A stretch of 64,000 bases of DNA from Armigeres subalbatus (Eukaryota > Arthropoda > Insecta > Diptera > Culicidae), in the NCBI RefSeq assembly GCF_024139115.2, contig NC_085140.1:337405099-337469098 (forward strand). The letters are read 5' to 3'. This document shows positions 24,401-35,085 of this stretch, piece after piece. A program made the position numbers and the translations under genes. How positions within the stretch are numbered: position 1 is the first letter of the stretch; the number at the start of each line of letters is the position of its first letter. A model generated the notes under the pieces. That model saw only the letters and a program-made list of their open reading frames with translations. It ran no database searches and had not been told where the DNA came from.

Positions 24401-25289
24401 ATTGTGGAAGTTGGAACTTGCTGCAACGTTTGATCTCTTGAACAGTATTAAATGAAATACAACTACAATTTATTTCTCCAATCTTATTTATTTATAATTT
24501 ATGATTGTGAGAAAAAAATGTAAACAGTATCGTATCGCATTAGGGCTCATATAGTTGTATTTGGGATGCGATGTTTTATCTATTTGTTCTAGGTGCCTTA
24601 CACACATTACGTAAGCACTCATTGGGGGAAGGGGGTAGTCATTTTATTACACACCATATAAATAAAAAAAATGTGTATAAAAAAAATCTTACAGGAGGGG
24701 AGACCTGTGGTGCGGAAAACCTTTTATTTCTACATGCAAAGTTTTCTTAATTTGAGAAATAAAAAAAATCACAGATAGAAAAATTCAATGAAATTTACAC
24801 TAAAAATCATGCACATAAATGGAACATCATTATTAGCGTAATTGCACGCGTGATATAGCCTAAATGTATACAATATTTAACGTGATTCATCAATATTGCT
24901 TGCAAGTTGTACGCAAACTTGTTAGTAAGAGAACCGTTTCAGCGTAGAATAGCGTAGATATCCGCATCTCAAGTTTTACGCGCTGTTTACTTTTCACAAT
25001 TTTTTTCTGTGCACAGTTGTAAATTCTGAAAATTACACGCTATGGAAATATTTGAACGCATATTTTTGTGTTCAATATCCTCTAATTTTACATCCAATTT
25101 TTTTCTTGTACGCAATATTGAATACAACCTCCATAGTAACGCCAACCTGTAATTTTAAAAAGTGATGGAAAAATGATTCGAATCTAACGGAGTATCTTTG
25201 TTACATCATATATGCTGTAACATTTTTATACTGTGTAGATCTAGATTAAAATTATGGTCAAAATACTATTTTTATAATAAAAAAAAAAG
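21414..25289. other. Unassigned DNA, possibly partly unique
   Basis: About 3.9 kb without bounded repeats or recognisable genes. Around 21420-21700 the composition resembles an insect 5' leader, with a TCAGTT start-like word near 21452 and a GTGAGT donor-like word at about 21588, but I cannot tie it to a coding exon. Small overlapping frames at 21574-22094 lie on both strands and show no domain. 24600-24720 resembles a decayed TTACGTAA-type repeat. Confidence 0.4.
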
Positions 25290-25507
25290 ACAGGGTCACC
25301 GTCTTCGACCAGAGGTCGCACAGACTGAACACTTAACATCTAGCATTAGACAACGGACAGGACATTCACACAACACCCAGTGGACCAGTGGAGAACTTTT
25401 TGCTTTACGAAAAGTTTTCTCCTTACTGGGGCGGGAATCGAACCCACACTCCACAGCACATGCGTCTAGACGATTGACGCCGCTAACCGCACGGCCACGA
25501 AGCCCAC
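25290..25507 (-). mobile_element. tRNA-derived SINE of a second family
   Basis: On the minus strand the head starts near GGGCTTCGTGGCCGTGCGG, with A-box-like TGGCCGTGCGGTTAGCGGC at 25481-25499 and B box GGTTCGATTCCCGC at 25431-25444. The body ends in a T-run at 25279-25290. It differs from Feilai outside the promoter boxes. Immediately to its right (25520-25563) is the end of the GAGAAAGGCAC family seen at 34536-35085, so the SINE probably inserted next to or into that repeat. Confidence 0.7.
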
Positions 25508-25702
25508 CGGCACGAGACCGGCAATGCACGAGAAAGGCACAACAAACACTAGGGAGATTAATCTTTTTTTTAAATTCATAACGATTTCCTTGAATTAACT
25601 GCAAAAAAATCAATTTTCTCCAATTATGGCCACGCTTTTCTTATTGCGCGACTAAATTTTTGAAGAAATCTAATGGTTTTGAGGATTTTTTTTAAGTTTC
25701 AT

Positions 25703-25846
25703 GGGAAGAGCCATCAATTACGTTATGCAAAATTGGCCATTTTCAACCCCCTCCACCCTATGTCACACTTTTTGTATGAAGCATCCACATCCACATTTCG
25801 GCAAACCCCCTGCCCCCTAAGCGTTACGTAATTTATGAATGGTTCA
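25703..25846. mobile_element. MITE with TTACGTAA ends (copy 2)
   Basis: Same layout as 4021-4184: CATCAATTACGTTA on the left, GGCCATTTTCAACCCC and CACACTTTTTGTATGA inside, and GCGTTACGTAATTTATGAATG at the right end. Confidence 0.6.
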
Positions 25847-26810
25847 TATGTTCGCCATGATTTTTGAAGTTTCATAAAATTTGACATGATTTTTTCTCTA
25901 CTTTTGATGAAGTTTTTGAAAAAAACGCGTCGAGAAATTAATTTTTCATTTTTGCTGTTTTTACAAAATATTTAAGGTTTGCGTCAAAATTTTTGAATTT
26001 TTCAAATTTGTAGTGAAATTTTTGAACAAATCTTTCAATGTTTAAATTTCGCCGTCGTTGTTATTTTAATTCCAAACGTCGTTTTTGAAATTTGAATCAA
26101 CATTTTTTTTATTTTTCAAACTTTAAACAAGTCTAATTTTTGAAAATAATGTTATTATTAATTTGCGGAGGTAACAATGGATTGACTGGAAACGAGAACA
26201 GGTCTCTGTCTCATCAACTGAGGATGTCTGTGTGTTAATGTCAATGACAAACATCCTCAACACAAAAGACATTTTTGATCGAATTAGTAATCCGATCTTC
26301 AGATTGTTGATGAGAGCTATGGCCCAATCTCACCCCAGTTCCATTGTATCCCTTCCCAGTCGACGGTACAAAATTTTAGAAACATTTGTGATAAATTTTA
26401 AAAACTTTGCGACGTACGTTTCGTAATTTCGGTACTTTTTTGTGATAGCAACCAATTTTCTAGTAACTGTTTTATTTTTTCAATTTTAAGTGAATTTTTT
26501 AAAATGTTTGAACTAAGAAACATTAGAAACGTCGCGGTTTAACCCTCTAGTGCCTAAGACCGCCTTTAGACGGGGTATTTTGATTATTTTTTGTAATTTT
26601 CAATTGATAATATTTTAAAAAGTTTTTGGTGTTGATCAGTAATATAAACAATGCATGTTTAAACGTGGTTTAAAGTCAGTTTTCAAAGTTCTAAACATTT
26701 ATTAAAAAATATTGAAAATTGAGTAATATTTTGTTGTTCCGTGTTTTCGCTTGTATACCTTTGAAGAGTGAAATATTTGTAGTTTAGTATTTTTTATAAC
26801 TAACTGTTTT
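25847..26810. other. Unassigned AT-rich DNA
   Basis: No gene recognised. Near 26530-26575 the sequence ACCCTCTAGTGCC is followed by the hairpin-like CCGCCTTTAGACGG, perhaps a remnant of another repeat. Confidence 0.45.
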
Positions 26811-26990
26811 TTGGAAAAGATGTTTAATTTTGATACACATAGTTAAGTTTGCCATTTTAAGGTGTTTTGATGAGATATTGCGAAAAAAGATTCGGCTGCC
26901 GGTGGGACTTGAACCCACACTATTCCATTAATTATACGACACATTATACGTATTACCAATTATACAACAGCTGCCCTTTCGAGAAGTTGT
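26811..26990 (-). mobile_element. tRNA-headed SINE fragment (copy 1 of 2)
   Basis: On the minus strand GCTGTTG (near 26970) pairs with CGGCAGC as an acceptor stem, and the T arm is perfect (GTGGG, loop TTCAAGT, CCCAC). The anticodon arm is degenerate. The body (CGCAATATCTCATCAAAACA, AACTTAACTATGTGTATC) ends near 26811. The same body and T arm recur at 27302-27430. Confidence 0.65.
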
Positions 26991-27301
26991 TCCATAACCA
27001 GCTAACAACGATGGGATATTAGTCAATTCCCCGTATCTATCGAATCTGCTTTGGCAACATTTTACACCCTGTTCTCTCTACCCAACTGTGTATGTGTATC
27101 AGAATTGAACAGTCGGTTGCGTTTGAATCACAAACATGTGATTTTATTTGTCGTATTGAGGCGGGTTTGCTTCTGCAACGACAATAGAGGCTCGCTAGCC
27201 ACCGAGCGTCCGACCAGCTGCAGTGTGTGATATTGCAGGGTATCATCGTTTGTCTTTTTCTTGATTGATGACTTGTGAGGGAAGTCAGATTTTTTCTTTT
27301 T
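26991..27301. other. Unassigned DNA between two SINE copies
   Basis: No gene recognised. The sequence separates two direct copies of the same SINE. Confidence 0.45.
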
Positions 27302-27460
27302 TTTTGGAAAAGATGTTGAATTTTGATACACATAGTTAAGTTTGCCATTTTAAGGTGTTTTTATGAGATATTGCGAAAAAAATTCGGCTGCCGGTGGGAT
27401 TTGAACCCACACTATTCCATTAAGTACACGGACGTTAACCTCATTCAATAGAATGTTAAA
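27302..27460 (-). mobile_element. tRNA-headed SINE fragment (copy 2 of 2)
   Basis: The body and T arm (GTGGG, loop TTCAAAT, CCCAC) match 26811-26930 with few changes. The anticodon arm can be drawn here (TCCGT, loop GTACTTA, ATGGA), but the 5' acceptor strand is lost. The copy lies just before the 9-bp satellite. Confidence 0.65.
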
Positions 27461-27649
27461 GTGGTGAACTTTACACTAAAAATTATTTATCCAACTCGTT
27501 ACACGGAAAATAAAAAAATAACCTTTAAAAATTAAAATATAAAATAAGTCAGCATTGGATAGGAATTTTCGAACTCTAAATATGTTGAAAAATAAAAAAA
27601 GATCAATAGATTCAAAAAACTATTTGACTATGCAACTGAAGGGCCTATA

Positions 27650-28768
27650 ATGAATAAATTGAATAAAATGAATAAAGTTAATAAAGTGAATAAAATGAAT
27701 AAAATGAATAAAATGAATAAAATGAATAAAATGAATAAAATGAATAAAATGAATAAAATGAATAAAATGAATAAAATGAATAAAATGAATAAAATGAATA
27801 AAATGAATAAAATGAATAAAATGAATAAAATGAATAAAATGAATAAAATGAATAAAATGAATAAAATGAATAAAATGAATAAAATGAATAAAATGAATAA
27901 AATGAATAAAATGAATAAAATGAATAAAATGAATAAAATGAATAAAATGAATAAAATGAATAAAATGAATAAAATGAATAAAATGAATAAAATGAATAAA
28001 ATGAATAAAATGAATAAAATGAATAAAATGAATAAAATGAATAAAATGAATAAAATGAATAAAATGAATAAAATGAATAAAATGAATAAAATGAATAAAA
28101 TGAATAAAATAAATAAAATGAATAAAATGAATAAAATAAATAAAATGAATAAAATGAATAAAATGAATAAAATGAATAAAATGAATAAAATGAATAAAAT
28201 GAATAAAATGAATAAAATGAATAAAATGAATAAAATGAATAAAATGAATAAAATGAATAAAATGAATAAAATGAATAAAATGAATAAAATGAATAAAATG
28301 AATAAAATGAATAAAATGAATAAAATGAATAAAATGAATAAAATGAATAAAATGAATAAAATGAATAAAATGAATAAAATGAATAAAATGAATAAAATGA
28401 ATAAAATGAATAAAATGAATAAAATGAATAAAATGAATAAAATGAATAAAATGAATAAAATGAATAAAATGAATAAAATAAATAAAATGAAGAAAATGAA
28501 TAAAATGAATAAAATGAATAAAATGAATAAAATGAATAAAATGAATAAAATGAATAAAATGAATAAAATGAATAAAATGAATAAAATGAATAAAATGAAT
28601 AAAATGAATAAAATGAATAAAATGAATAAAATGAATAAAATGAATAAAATGAATAAAATGAATAAAATGAATAAAATGAATAAAATGAATAAAATGAATA
28701 AAATGAATAAAATGAATAAAATGAATAAAATGAATAAAATGAATAAAATGAATAAAATGAATAAAATG
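27650..28768. repeat. 9-bp satellite ATGAATAAA, left block (about 124 copies)
   Basis: Nearly uniform ATGAATAAA, with starter variants at 27650-27690 and single variants (ATAAATAAA near 28110-28140 and 28480; ATGAAGAAA near 28490). A 9-bp period keeps one plus-strand frame open (Met-Asn-Lys) and leaves the minus frames open, so the frames of about 400 codons are artefacts. It stops abruptly at a T-run where the palindrome begins. Confidence 0.97.
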
Positions 28769-28859
28769 TTTTTTTTGTTAAATATCTTGGCTGTGCATAT
28801 GCACAGCATATGTTTCGAAATGGACAAATTGATATGAAATTTGCGAAAAAGAATCCACG

Positions 28860-28930
28860 TGTCTTGGAGGGACTCGAACCCTCAACCTCCTACTCTCTAG
28901 ATAGGCGTGATAACCCTACACAACAAGACC
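28860..28930 (-). pseudogene. tRNA-like domain in left palindrome arm (SINE head)
   Basis: The minus strand folds as in the right-arm copy: acceptor GTCTTG/CAAGAC, anticodon stem CCTAT/GTAGG with loop CTAGAGA, T arm GAGGG/CCCTC with loop TTCGAGT. The D loop is one base shorter than in the right copy. The apparent anticodon AGA would be serine, but there is no long variable arm and the discriminator pairing is off, so I treat it as a SINE head rather than a working tRNA. Confidence 0.6.
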
Positions 28931-29286
28931 ATAAAGGTCACGTTTGCGGAAAAAGCCATCAGAATCCAGTACCAACCTCCACCGCGGTTAGCTCTCTTTT
29001 TACAAATTGAATATCTTTCGGATGCTTGATTTGTCCAATCTCCACATGCGCTTTACTATTGTATATCCACAGCCAAGCGAGTGCACATTGTTTATTAAAC
29101 GAGAGGATCGCACTCCATGCCGCCCAGTAACTGTCTGGGCGGGACGGTATAGAATGCGAATTCAATCGCACTCTGCTGTGCCAAAGGCTTGCTTGGCTAA
29201 AGCATTTGATGAGTTTGATTGCCTTTAACGTAAGCGGTCGCGTGTACTCAGACGACTAATGACGGTGAAAGACCGACACTTGATTA

Positions 29287-29326
29287 CAATTAATTGCATA
29301 TTATTCGGCAACTCGGCCGTACGAAA
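29287..29326 (-). repeat. 40-bp end sequence (copy within left arm and spacer)
   Basis: This 40-bp sequence (GGTTTTCGTACGG ... GCAATTAA on the minus strand) recurs exactly at 30044-30083, at the junction with the right satellite block, and its last 28 bases recur at 29496-29523. The shared piece may mark a terminus used in building the palindrome. Confidence 0.7.
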
Positions 29327-29881
29327 ACCAAAACCGCTTACGTTAAAGGCAATCAAACTCATCAAATGCTTTAAATAAATAGAATGATGATTCGCTAATG
29401 AAATTGCAATAAAATTAACGTAATTGGAACAAATCGGCATACAATTTGCAAAAGACTAATTCAATATTACTCAGCACATATAACAAAAATATGCAGCCGA
29501 GTTGCCGAATAATATGCAATTAATTGTAATCAAGTGTCGGTCTTTCACCGTCATTAGTCGTCTGAGTACACGCGACCGCTTACGTTAAAGGCAATCAAAC
29601 TCATCAAATGCTTTAGCCAAGCAAGCCTTTGGCACAGCAGAGTGCGATTGAATTCGCATTCTATACCGTCCCGCCCAGACAGTTACTGGGCGGCATGAAT
29701 CTGATCCTCTCGTTTAATAAACAATGTGCACTCGCTTGGCTGTGGATATACAATAGTAAAGCACATGTGAAGATTGGACAAATCAAGCATCCGAAAGATA
29801 TTCAATTTGCAAAGAGAGCTAACCGCGGTGGAGGTTGGTACTCGGATTCTGATGGCTTTTCCGCAAACGTGACCTTTAAGT

Positions 29882-29953
29882 GGTCTTGTTGTGTAGGGGT
29901 TATCACGCCTATCTAGAGAGTAGGAGGTTGAGGGTTCGAGTCCCTCCAAGACA
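29882..29953 (+). pseudogene. tRNA-like domain in right palindrome arm (SINE head)
   Basis: Cloverleaf: acceptor GGTCTTG/CAAGACA (first pair mismatched), D stem GTG/CAC, anticodon stem CCTAT/GTAGG with loop CTAGAGA, and a perfect T arm (GAGGG, TTCGAGT, CCCTC). The B box is GGTTCGAGTCC. A TTTTT run at about 29961-29965 would stop RNA polymerase III shortly downstream. It is probably the promoter-bearing head of a SINE caught in the inverted repeat. Confidence 0.6.
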
Positions 29954-30043
29954 CGTGGATTCTTTTTCGCAAATTTCATATCAATTTGTCCATTTCGAAA
30001 CATATGCTGTGCATATGCACAGCCAAGATATTTAACAAAAAAT

Positions 30044-30083
30044 GGTTTTCGTACGGCCGAGTTGCCGAATAATATGCAATTAA
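30044..30083 (+). repeat. 40-bp end sequence at satellite junction
   Basis: Exact copy of the 40-bp sequence at 29287-29326 (inverse orientation). It forms the boundary between the right arm and the right satellite block, while the left boundary lacks it. Confidence 0.75.
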
Positions 30084-32560
30084 ATGAATAAAATGAATAA
30101 AATGAATAAAATGAATAAAATGAATAAAATGAATAAAATGAATAAAATGAATAAAATGAATAAAATGAATAAAATGAATAAAATGAATAAAATGAATAAA
30201 ATGAATAAAATGAATAAAATGAATAAAATGAATAAAATGAATAAAATGAATAAAATGAATAAAATGAATAAAATGAATAAAATGAATAAAATGAATAAAA
30301 TGAATAAAATGAATAAAATGAATAAAATGAATAAAATGAATAAAATGAATAAAATGAATAAAATGAATAAAATGAATAAAATGAATAAAATGAATAAAAT
30401 GAATAAAATGAATAAAATGAATAAAATGAATAAAATGAATAAAATGAATAAAATGAATAAAATGAATAAAATGAATAAAATGAATAAAATGAATAAAATG
30501 AATAAAATGAATAAAATGAATAAAATGAATAAAATGAATAAAATGAATAAAATGAATAAAATGAATAAAATGAATAAAATGAATAAAATGAATAAAATGA
30601 ATAAAATGAATAAAATGAATAAAATGAATAAAATGAATAAAATGAATAAAATGAATAAAATGAATAAAATGAATAAAATGAATAAAATGAATAAAATGAA
30701 TAAAATGAATAAAATGAATAAAATGAATAAAATGAATAAAATGAATAAAATGAATAAAATGAATAAAATGAATAAAATGAATAAAATGAATAAAATGAAT
30801 AAAATGAATAAAATGAATAAAATGAATAAAATGAATAAAATGAATAAAATGAATAAAATGAATAAAATGAATAAAATGAATAAAATGAATAAAATGAATA
30901 AAATGAATAAAATGAATAAAATGAATAAAATGAATAAAATGAATAAAATGAATAAAATGAATAAAATGAATAAAATGAATAAAATGAATAAAATGAATAA
31001 AATGAATAAAATGAATAAAATGAATAAAATGAATAAAATGAATAAAATGAATAAAATGAATAAAATGAATAAAATGAATAAAATGAATAAAATGAATAAA
31101 ATGAATAAAATGAATAAAATGAATAAAATGAATAAAATGAATAAAATGAATAAAATGAATAAAATGAATAAAATGAATAAAATGAATAAAATGAATAAAA
31201 TGAATAAAATGAATAAAATGAATAAAAGGAATAAAAGGAATAAAAGGAATAAAAGGAATAAAAGGAATAAAAGGAATAAAAGGAATAAAAGGAATAAAAG
31301 GAATAAAAGGAATAAAAGGAATAAAAGGAATAAAAGGAATAAAAGGAATAAAAGGAATAAAAGGAATAAAAGGAATAAAAGGAATAAAAGGAATAAAAGG
31401 AATAAAAGGAATAAAAGGAATAAAAGGAATAAAAAGAATAAAAGGAATAAAAGGAATTAAAGGAATTAAAGGAATTAAAGGAATTAAAGGAATTAAAGGA
31501 ATTAAAGGAATTAAAGGAATTAAAGGAATTAAAGGAATTAAAGGAATTAAAGGAATTAAAGGAATTAAAGGAATTAAAGGAATTAAAGGAATTAAAGGAA
31601 TTAAAGGAATTAAAGGAATTAAAATTAAAAATTAAAATTAAAGGAATTAAAGGAATTAAAGGAATTAAAAATTAAAGGAATTAAAGGAATTAAAAATTAA
31701 AGGAATTAAAGGAATTAAAGGAATTAAAGGAATTAAAGGAATTAAAAAATTAAAAATTAAAGGAATTAAAGAATTAAAGGAATTAAAGGAATTAAAGGAA
31801 TTAAAGGAATTAAAGGAATTAAAGGAATTAAAGGAATTAAAGGAATTAAAGGAATTAAAGGAATTAAAGGAATTAAAGGAATTAAAGGAATTAAAGGAAT
31901 TAAAGGAATTAAAGGAATTAAAGGAATAAAAGGAATAAAAGGAATAAAAGGAATAAAAGGAATAAAAGGAATAAAAGGAATAAAATGAATAAAATGAATA
32001 AAATGAATAAAATGAATAAAATGAATAAAATGAATAAAATGAATAAAATGAATAAAATGAATAAAATGAATAAAATGAATAAAATGAATAAAATGAATAA
32101 AATGAATAAAATGAATAAAATGAATAAAATTAATAAAATTAATAAAATGAATAAAATGAATAAAATGAATAAAATGAATAAAATGAATAAAATGAATAAA
32201 ATGAATAAAATGAATAAAATGAATAAAATGAATAAAATGAATAAAATGAATAAAATGAATAAAATGAATAAAATGAATAAAATGAATAAAATTAATAAAA
32301 TTAATAAAATTAATAAAATTAATAAAATTAATAAAATTAATAAAATTAATAAAATTAATAAAATTAATAAAATTAATAAAATTAATAAAATGAATAAAAT
32401 GAATAAAATGAATAAAATGAATAAAATGAATAGAATGAATAAAATTAATAAAATTAATAAAATTAATAAAATTAATGAAATGAATGAAATGAATGAAATG
32501 AATGAAATGAATGAAATGAATTAAATGAATGAAATGAATGAAATGAATGGAATGAATGAA
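30084..32560. repeat. 9-bp satellite, right block with layered variants
   Basis: About 127 near-identical ATGAATAAA units (30084-31223) give way in order to AGGAATAAA (31224-31455), GGAATTAAA with indel-rich AAATTAAAAATT patches (31456-31924), AGGAATAAA again (31925-31984), ATGAATAAA with a few ATTAATAAA (31985-32289), ATTAATAAA (32290-32388), a mixed stretch (32389-32475) and ATGAATGAA (32476-32560). Each step differs from the previous unit by one base. The 458- and 179-codon frames are artefacts. Confidence 0.97.
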
Positions 32561-32696
32561 TTACAATCGCAGCCGGATTGTAATCATATGGGGCCCGTAA
32601 ATGTCCTAAATAGCTTAGCTCTGGTACATTTTGTCTTGGAGCCCCGGGTTCATGGCTTCTCAATCTGACTCGGAATATAATGAATATGTAATGTGG
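32561..32696. other. Unassigned DNA with a short hairpin
   Basis: ATTACAATC and GATTGTAAT form a hairpin near 32561-32585, just after the satellite. No gene recognised. Confidence 0.4.
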
Positions 32697-32875
32697 GACC
32701 CTCCTTAGCCTAGCGGCCTCATGATATATGAATGCAAAAATGCTTGGCTTAGAAACCTCGCGATTAATAACTGTGGAAGTGCTAAATGAACACTGACCAG
32801 CGAATGTCCCAGTGAGGGATGTCATGCCAATAAGAAGAAGAAGAAGAAGAAGAAGAAGAAAAAGAAGAAGAAGAA
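32697..32875 (+). mobile_element. Feilai-like SINE with large internal deletion (copy 3)
   Basis: The plus strand begins with the family's 5' end (CCCTCCTTAGCC), then jumps at CGGCCTCATGATATATG into the body, losing the B box and about 110 bp. It keeps AACTGTGGAAGTGC and ends in a long AAG/GAA tail (32832-32875). Confidence 0.8.
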
Positions 32876-33085
32876 TATTGCATACATAATGCACTGCAGT
32901 ATGCAGGATTTTCTGGCTATTTTTTAAACCAAACTTAAAACCAAAATTTTATAATGTATTTCACGCTATCCCTTGATTTTGTAACGAAATTGTTAGTAAA
33001 ATTTCGTAATCCTTTCCCGAAATCTTTGTAGATATTCTTATTTTTTAGGGTCAAAATTTTAAATTTAGCTTTGATTCTTGAAGTA

Positions 33086-33280
33086 GGGGAACTGTTCCGA
33101 TCTCCATCTCATCGCTAAACAAAGAAATACGGCACCAAATTCGTCGCTTCTTTTTGTCAACATGCGTGCTCACTGCTGAAAAAATCACAAAAATAATAAA
33201 CAAACCAAATTCCTTTCCATTGCTTTGTTTTCGATTGGATGGAAATAGGAGCTATGAGATGAAGTGGCGAACCGTTCGCC
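33086..33280. mobile_element. TA-flanked MITE with GGGGAACTGTTC ends
   Basis: Left end GGGGAACTGTTCCGATCTCC and inverted right end GGCGAACGGTTCGCCACTTC, flanked by TA at 33084-33085 and 33281-33282. Both arms continue to CATCTCAT. The 195-bp body has no coding potential. TA duplications suggest a Tc1/mariner-type source. Confidence 0.65.
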
Positions 33281-33478
33281 TATGTGATGAATTTTCTGAA
33301 GTTTGTGATATTTTCTTTTAATTTCTGACATTTTTTTCACAATTTTTCGACATTGCGTTTTGCGTTAATTTCTTGACGAAATTCAAAAAACTATTGCTAT
33401 GATTTTTTTTAAATTTTGAGACGAAGTTTTGAGATTATGCTGTAAAATTTTCAGACTTTTTGACTAATATTCTGTAAT

Positions 33479-33754
33479 CTTCTTCTTCTTCTTCTTCATT
33501 GGCATTACATTCCCCACTGGCACATTGTCGCCTCGCAGCTTAGTGTTCATTAAGCACTTCCACAGTTATTAACTGCGAGTTTTCCTAGCCAAATTACCAT
33601 TTCTGCATTCCTATATCATGAGGCTAACACGATGATACTTTTATGCCCAGGGAAGTCGAGACAATTTCCAAGCCGAAAATTGCCTAGTCCGGCACCGGGA
33701 ATTGAACCCAGCCACCCTCAGCCACTCTTGCTTTGTAGCCGCGCATCTTACCGC
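33479..33754 (-). mobile_element. Feilai-like SINE, nearly complete (copy 4)
   Basis: Minus strand: head with GGCTACAAAGCAAGAG and B box GGTTCAATTCCCGG, full body with CTAACACGATGATAC present, and an AAG tail. Direct repeats ATTCTGTAAT flank it at 33469-33478 and 33755-33764, a clean 10-bp target duplication. A few bases at the very 5' end are missing. Confidence 0.88.
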
Positions 33755-33764
33755 ATTCTGTAAT

Positions 33765-34535
33765 ATAGCTAAACATTTATGATATTTTCTAAATTTTGAA
33801 ATTCAACATCGAAACTTTTTTCCAAAACTAAGTTCACGATGCAGCAAAGCTGAAATAATAAAAATGACAGTAGTGCTTTGCTCCATTCAATACGGGGTGT
33901 GCCCTTAAAAACGCGAGTGATTCCGAGAAGCTTGCCCTTAATGCTTTTTTAATTTTTCGCGTTGGAACCATAATCCTATTTAAAGTCATGCCAAGTCATA
34001 CAAGTCATATTCAGAAAAATAACACCACTAGCTAATATAAATTAAACATATAAAGCTCGCAAAAACTTTTAAGCTTGACTGTTATGGAAGTAGAATTGTC
34101 GAGCAAGAAACTTCTCTCAACAATTCAGCAAATAGATTTCAAATATTGACATGGAGTTTTCACCTTTGAGGAAATAAAATTATTACACGTAGAACTCCAC
34201 CCACGTTTGATTTTTATTTTGAATGCTTTAATAGGAAATTATGCCATAGGAATTGAAGAATCTGTAAATGAAGAAAATGTAATACGAACTTGCTGCGTTG
34301 CTAGGGTTTTTTACGTTTGAAATGTCATTTTCTGCGTTGATTGTGACGCCACACTCTAGATCATTTTTTGCGCGATCGTATTGGGTTGCCTCACAGCTCG
34401 GCCCAATATTATATTTTTACATTTCTCCAACTTTCCCCTTAAAACTGTCTAACTGATTTCTGTTCTTACACGATTTACATTTTCTCAATTTTACACTCAA
34501 CCTAAATGTTTACCGCACTTTAATTGCCATTTAAG
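33765..34535. other. Unassigned DNA
   Basis: No gene or bounded repeat recognised. Confidence 0.5.
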
Positions 34536-35085
34536 TTTTTGCCTTTCTCGTATACAAAGTATACGTAAAGGCTATAGGATCACTCCAAAACCGAACTTTT
34601 GATAGAAGGCTCGGAGACCCATAATGTTATATACCAATCGACTCAGTTCGACGAATTGAGGTGATGTCTGTATGTGTGTATGTATGTGTGTGTGTGTGTG
34701 TGTGTGTGTACAAAAATGTGAGACACACTTTTTGGTACTTAGCATTATTCGATTTGCTCGCAACAAGTTGCAGTCGACGCGGATTGCGGTCTAGTTGTTT
34801 CCTATTGAAAATTGGCCCGATCGGTCATTGCGTTCCAAAGTTATTGAAAAAACATTGTTTTTCTGCCAAGGGTCCCCCCTTGGGAAAAAAAAAATTCAAA
34901 AACGAAAAAAAAAATTTTTTCTCAAAGATTGCAGCAATGCATTCAAATGACCGCAAATACATATGAATTGATGGAAAAAGTAAAATATATCCCCCTAAAG
35001 TGCCATTTCGACCTCTCCTATGTGTTTTTCTTATTATTTTAATGCGCGAGAAAGGCACCACCAACGCTAGGTGGATTGATCTGGG
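34536..35085. mobile_element. Interspersed repeat with TGCCTTTCTCG ends
   Basis: The left end carries TGCCTTTCTCGTATAC and the right end, inverted, TGCCTTTCTCGCGC. Internal hallmarks are GAAGGCTCGGAGACCCATA, the ATCGACTCAGTTCGACGAA block, a TG microsatellite (34664-34709) and AAATTGGCCCGATCGGTCA. Related pieces lie at 25520-25563, 39063-39270, 40001-40285 and 63895-63960. The repeat is common in this window and non-coding; the superfamily is not determined. Confidence 0.6.

Larger units (their letters stand above)
28771..30042. repeat. Large inverted repeat (547-bp arms, 178-bp spacer)
   Basis: The left arm 28771-29317 and right arm 29496-30042 are reverse complements with a small number of substitutions and 1-2-bp indels; outer ends pair at 28771/30042 and inner ends at 29317/29496. 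The spacer is 29318-29495. Each arm contains a tRNA-like domain oriented outward, the self-complementary GCATATGC block near its outer end, and a CCGCCCAG/CTGGGCGG hairpin. The palindrome sits within the 9-bp satellite, whose repeats have the same orientation on both sides. A transcript across it would form a long double-stranded RNA. It could be a foldback transposon, an inverted duplication or an assembly fold. Confidence 0.9.

Noticed and set aside
28860..29953. Functional serine tRNA genes
   Set aside because: No long variable arm, acceptor end mismatch, and both lie in an inverted SINE-like repeat.
27650..31460. Very long open frames encoding Met-Asn-Lys repeats (plus) or Leu-Phe-Ile repeats (minus)
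   Set aside because: They are direct translations of a 9-bp satellite; length is a consequence of the period being a multiple of three. No start context or non-repeat domain.
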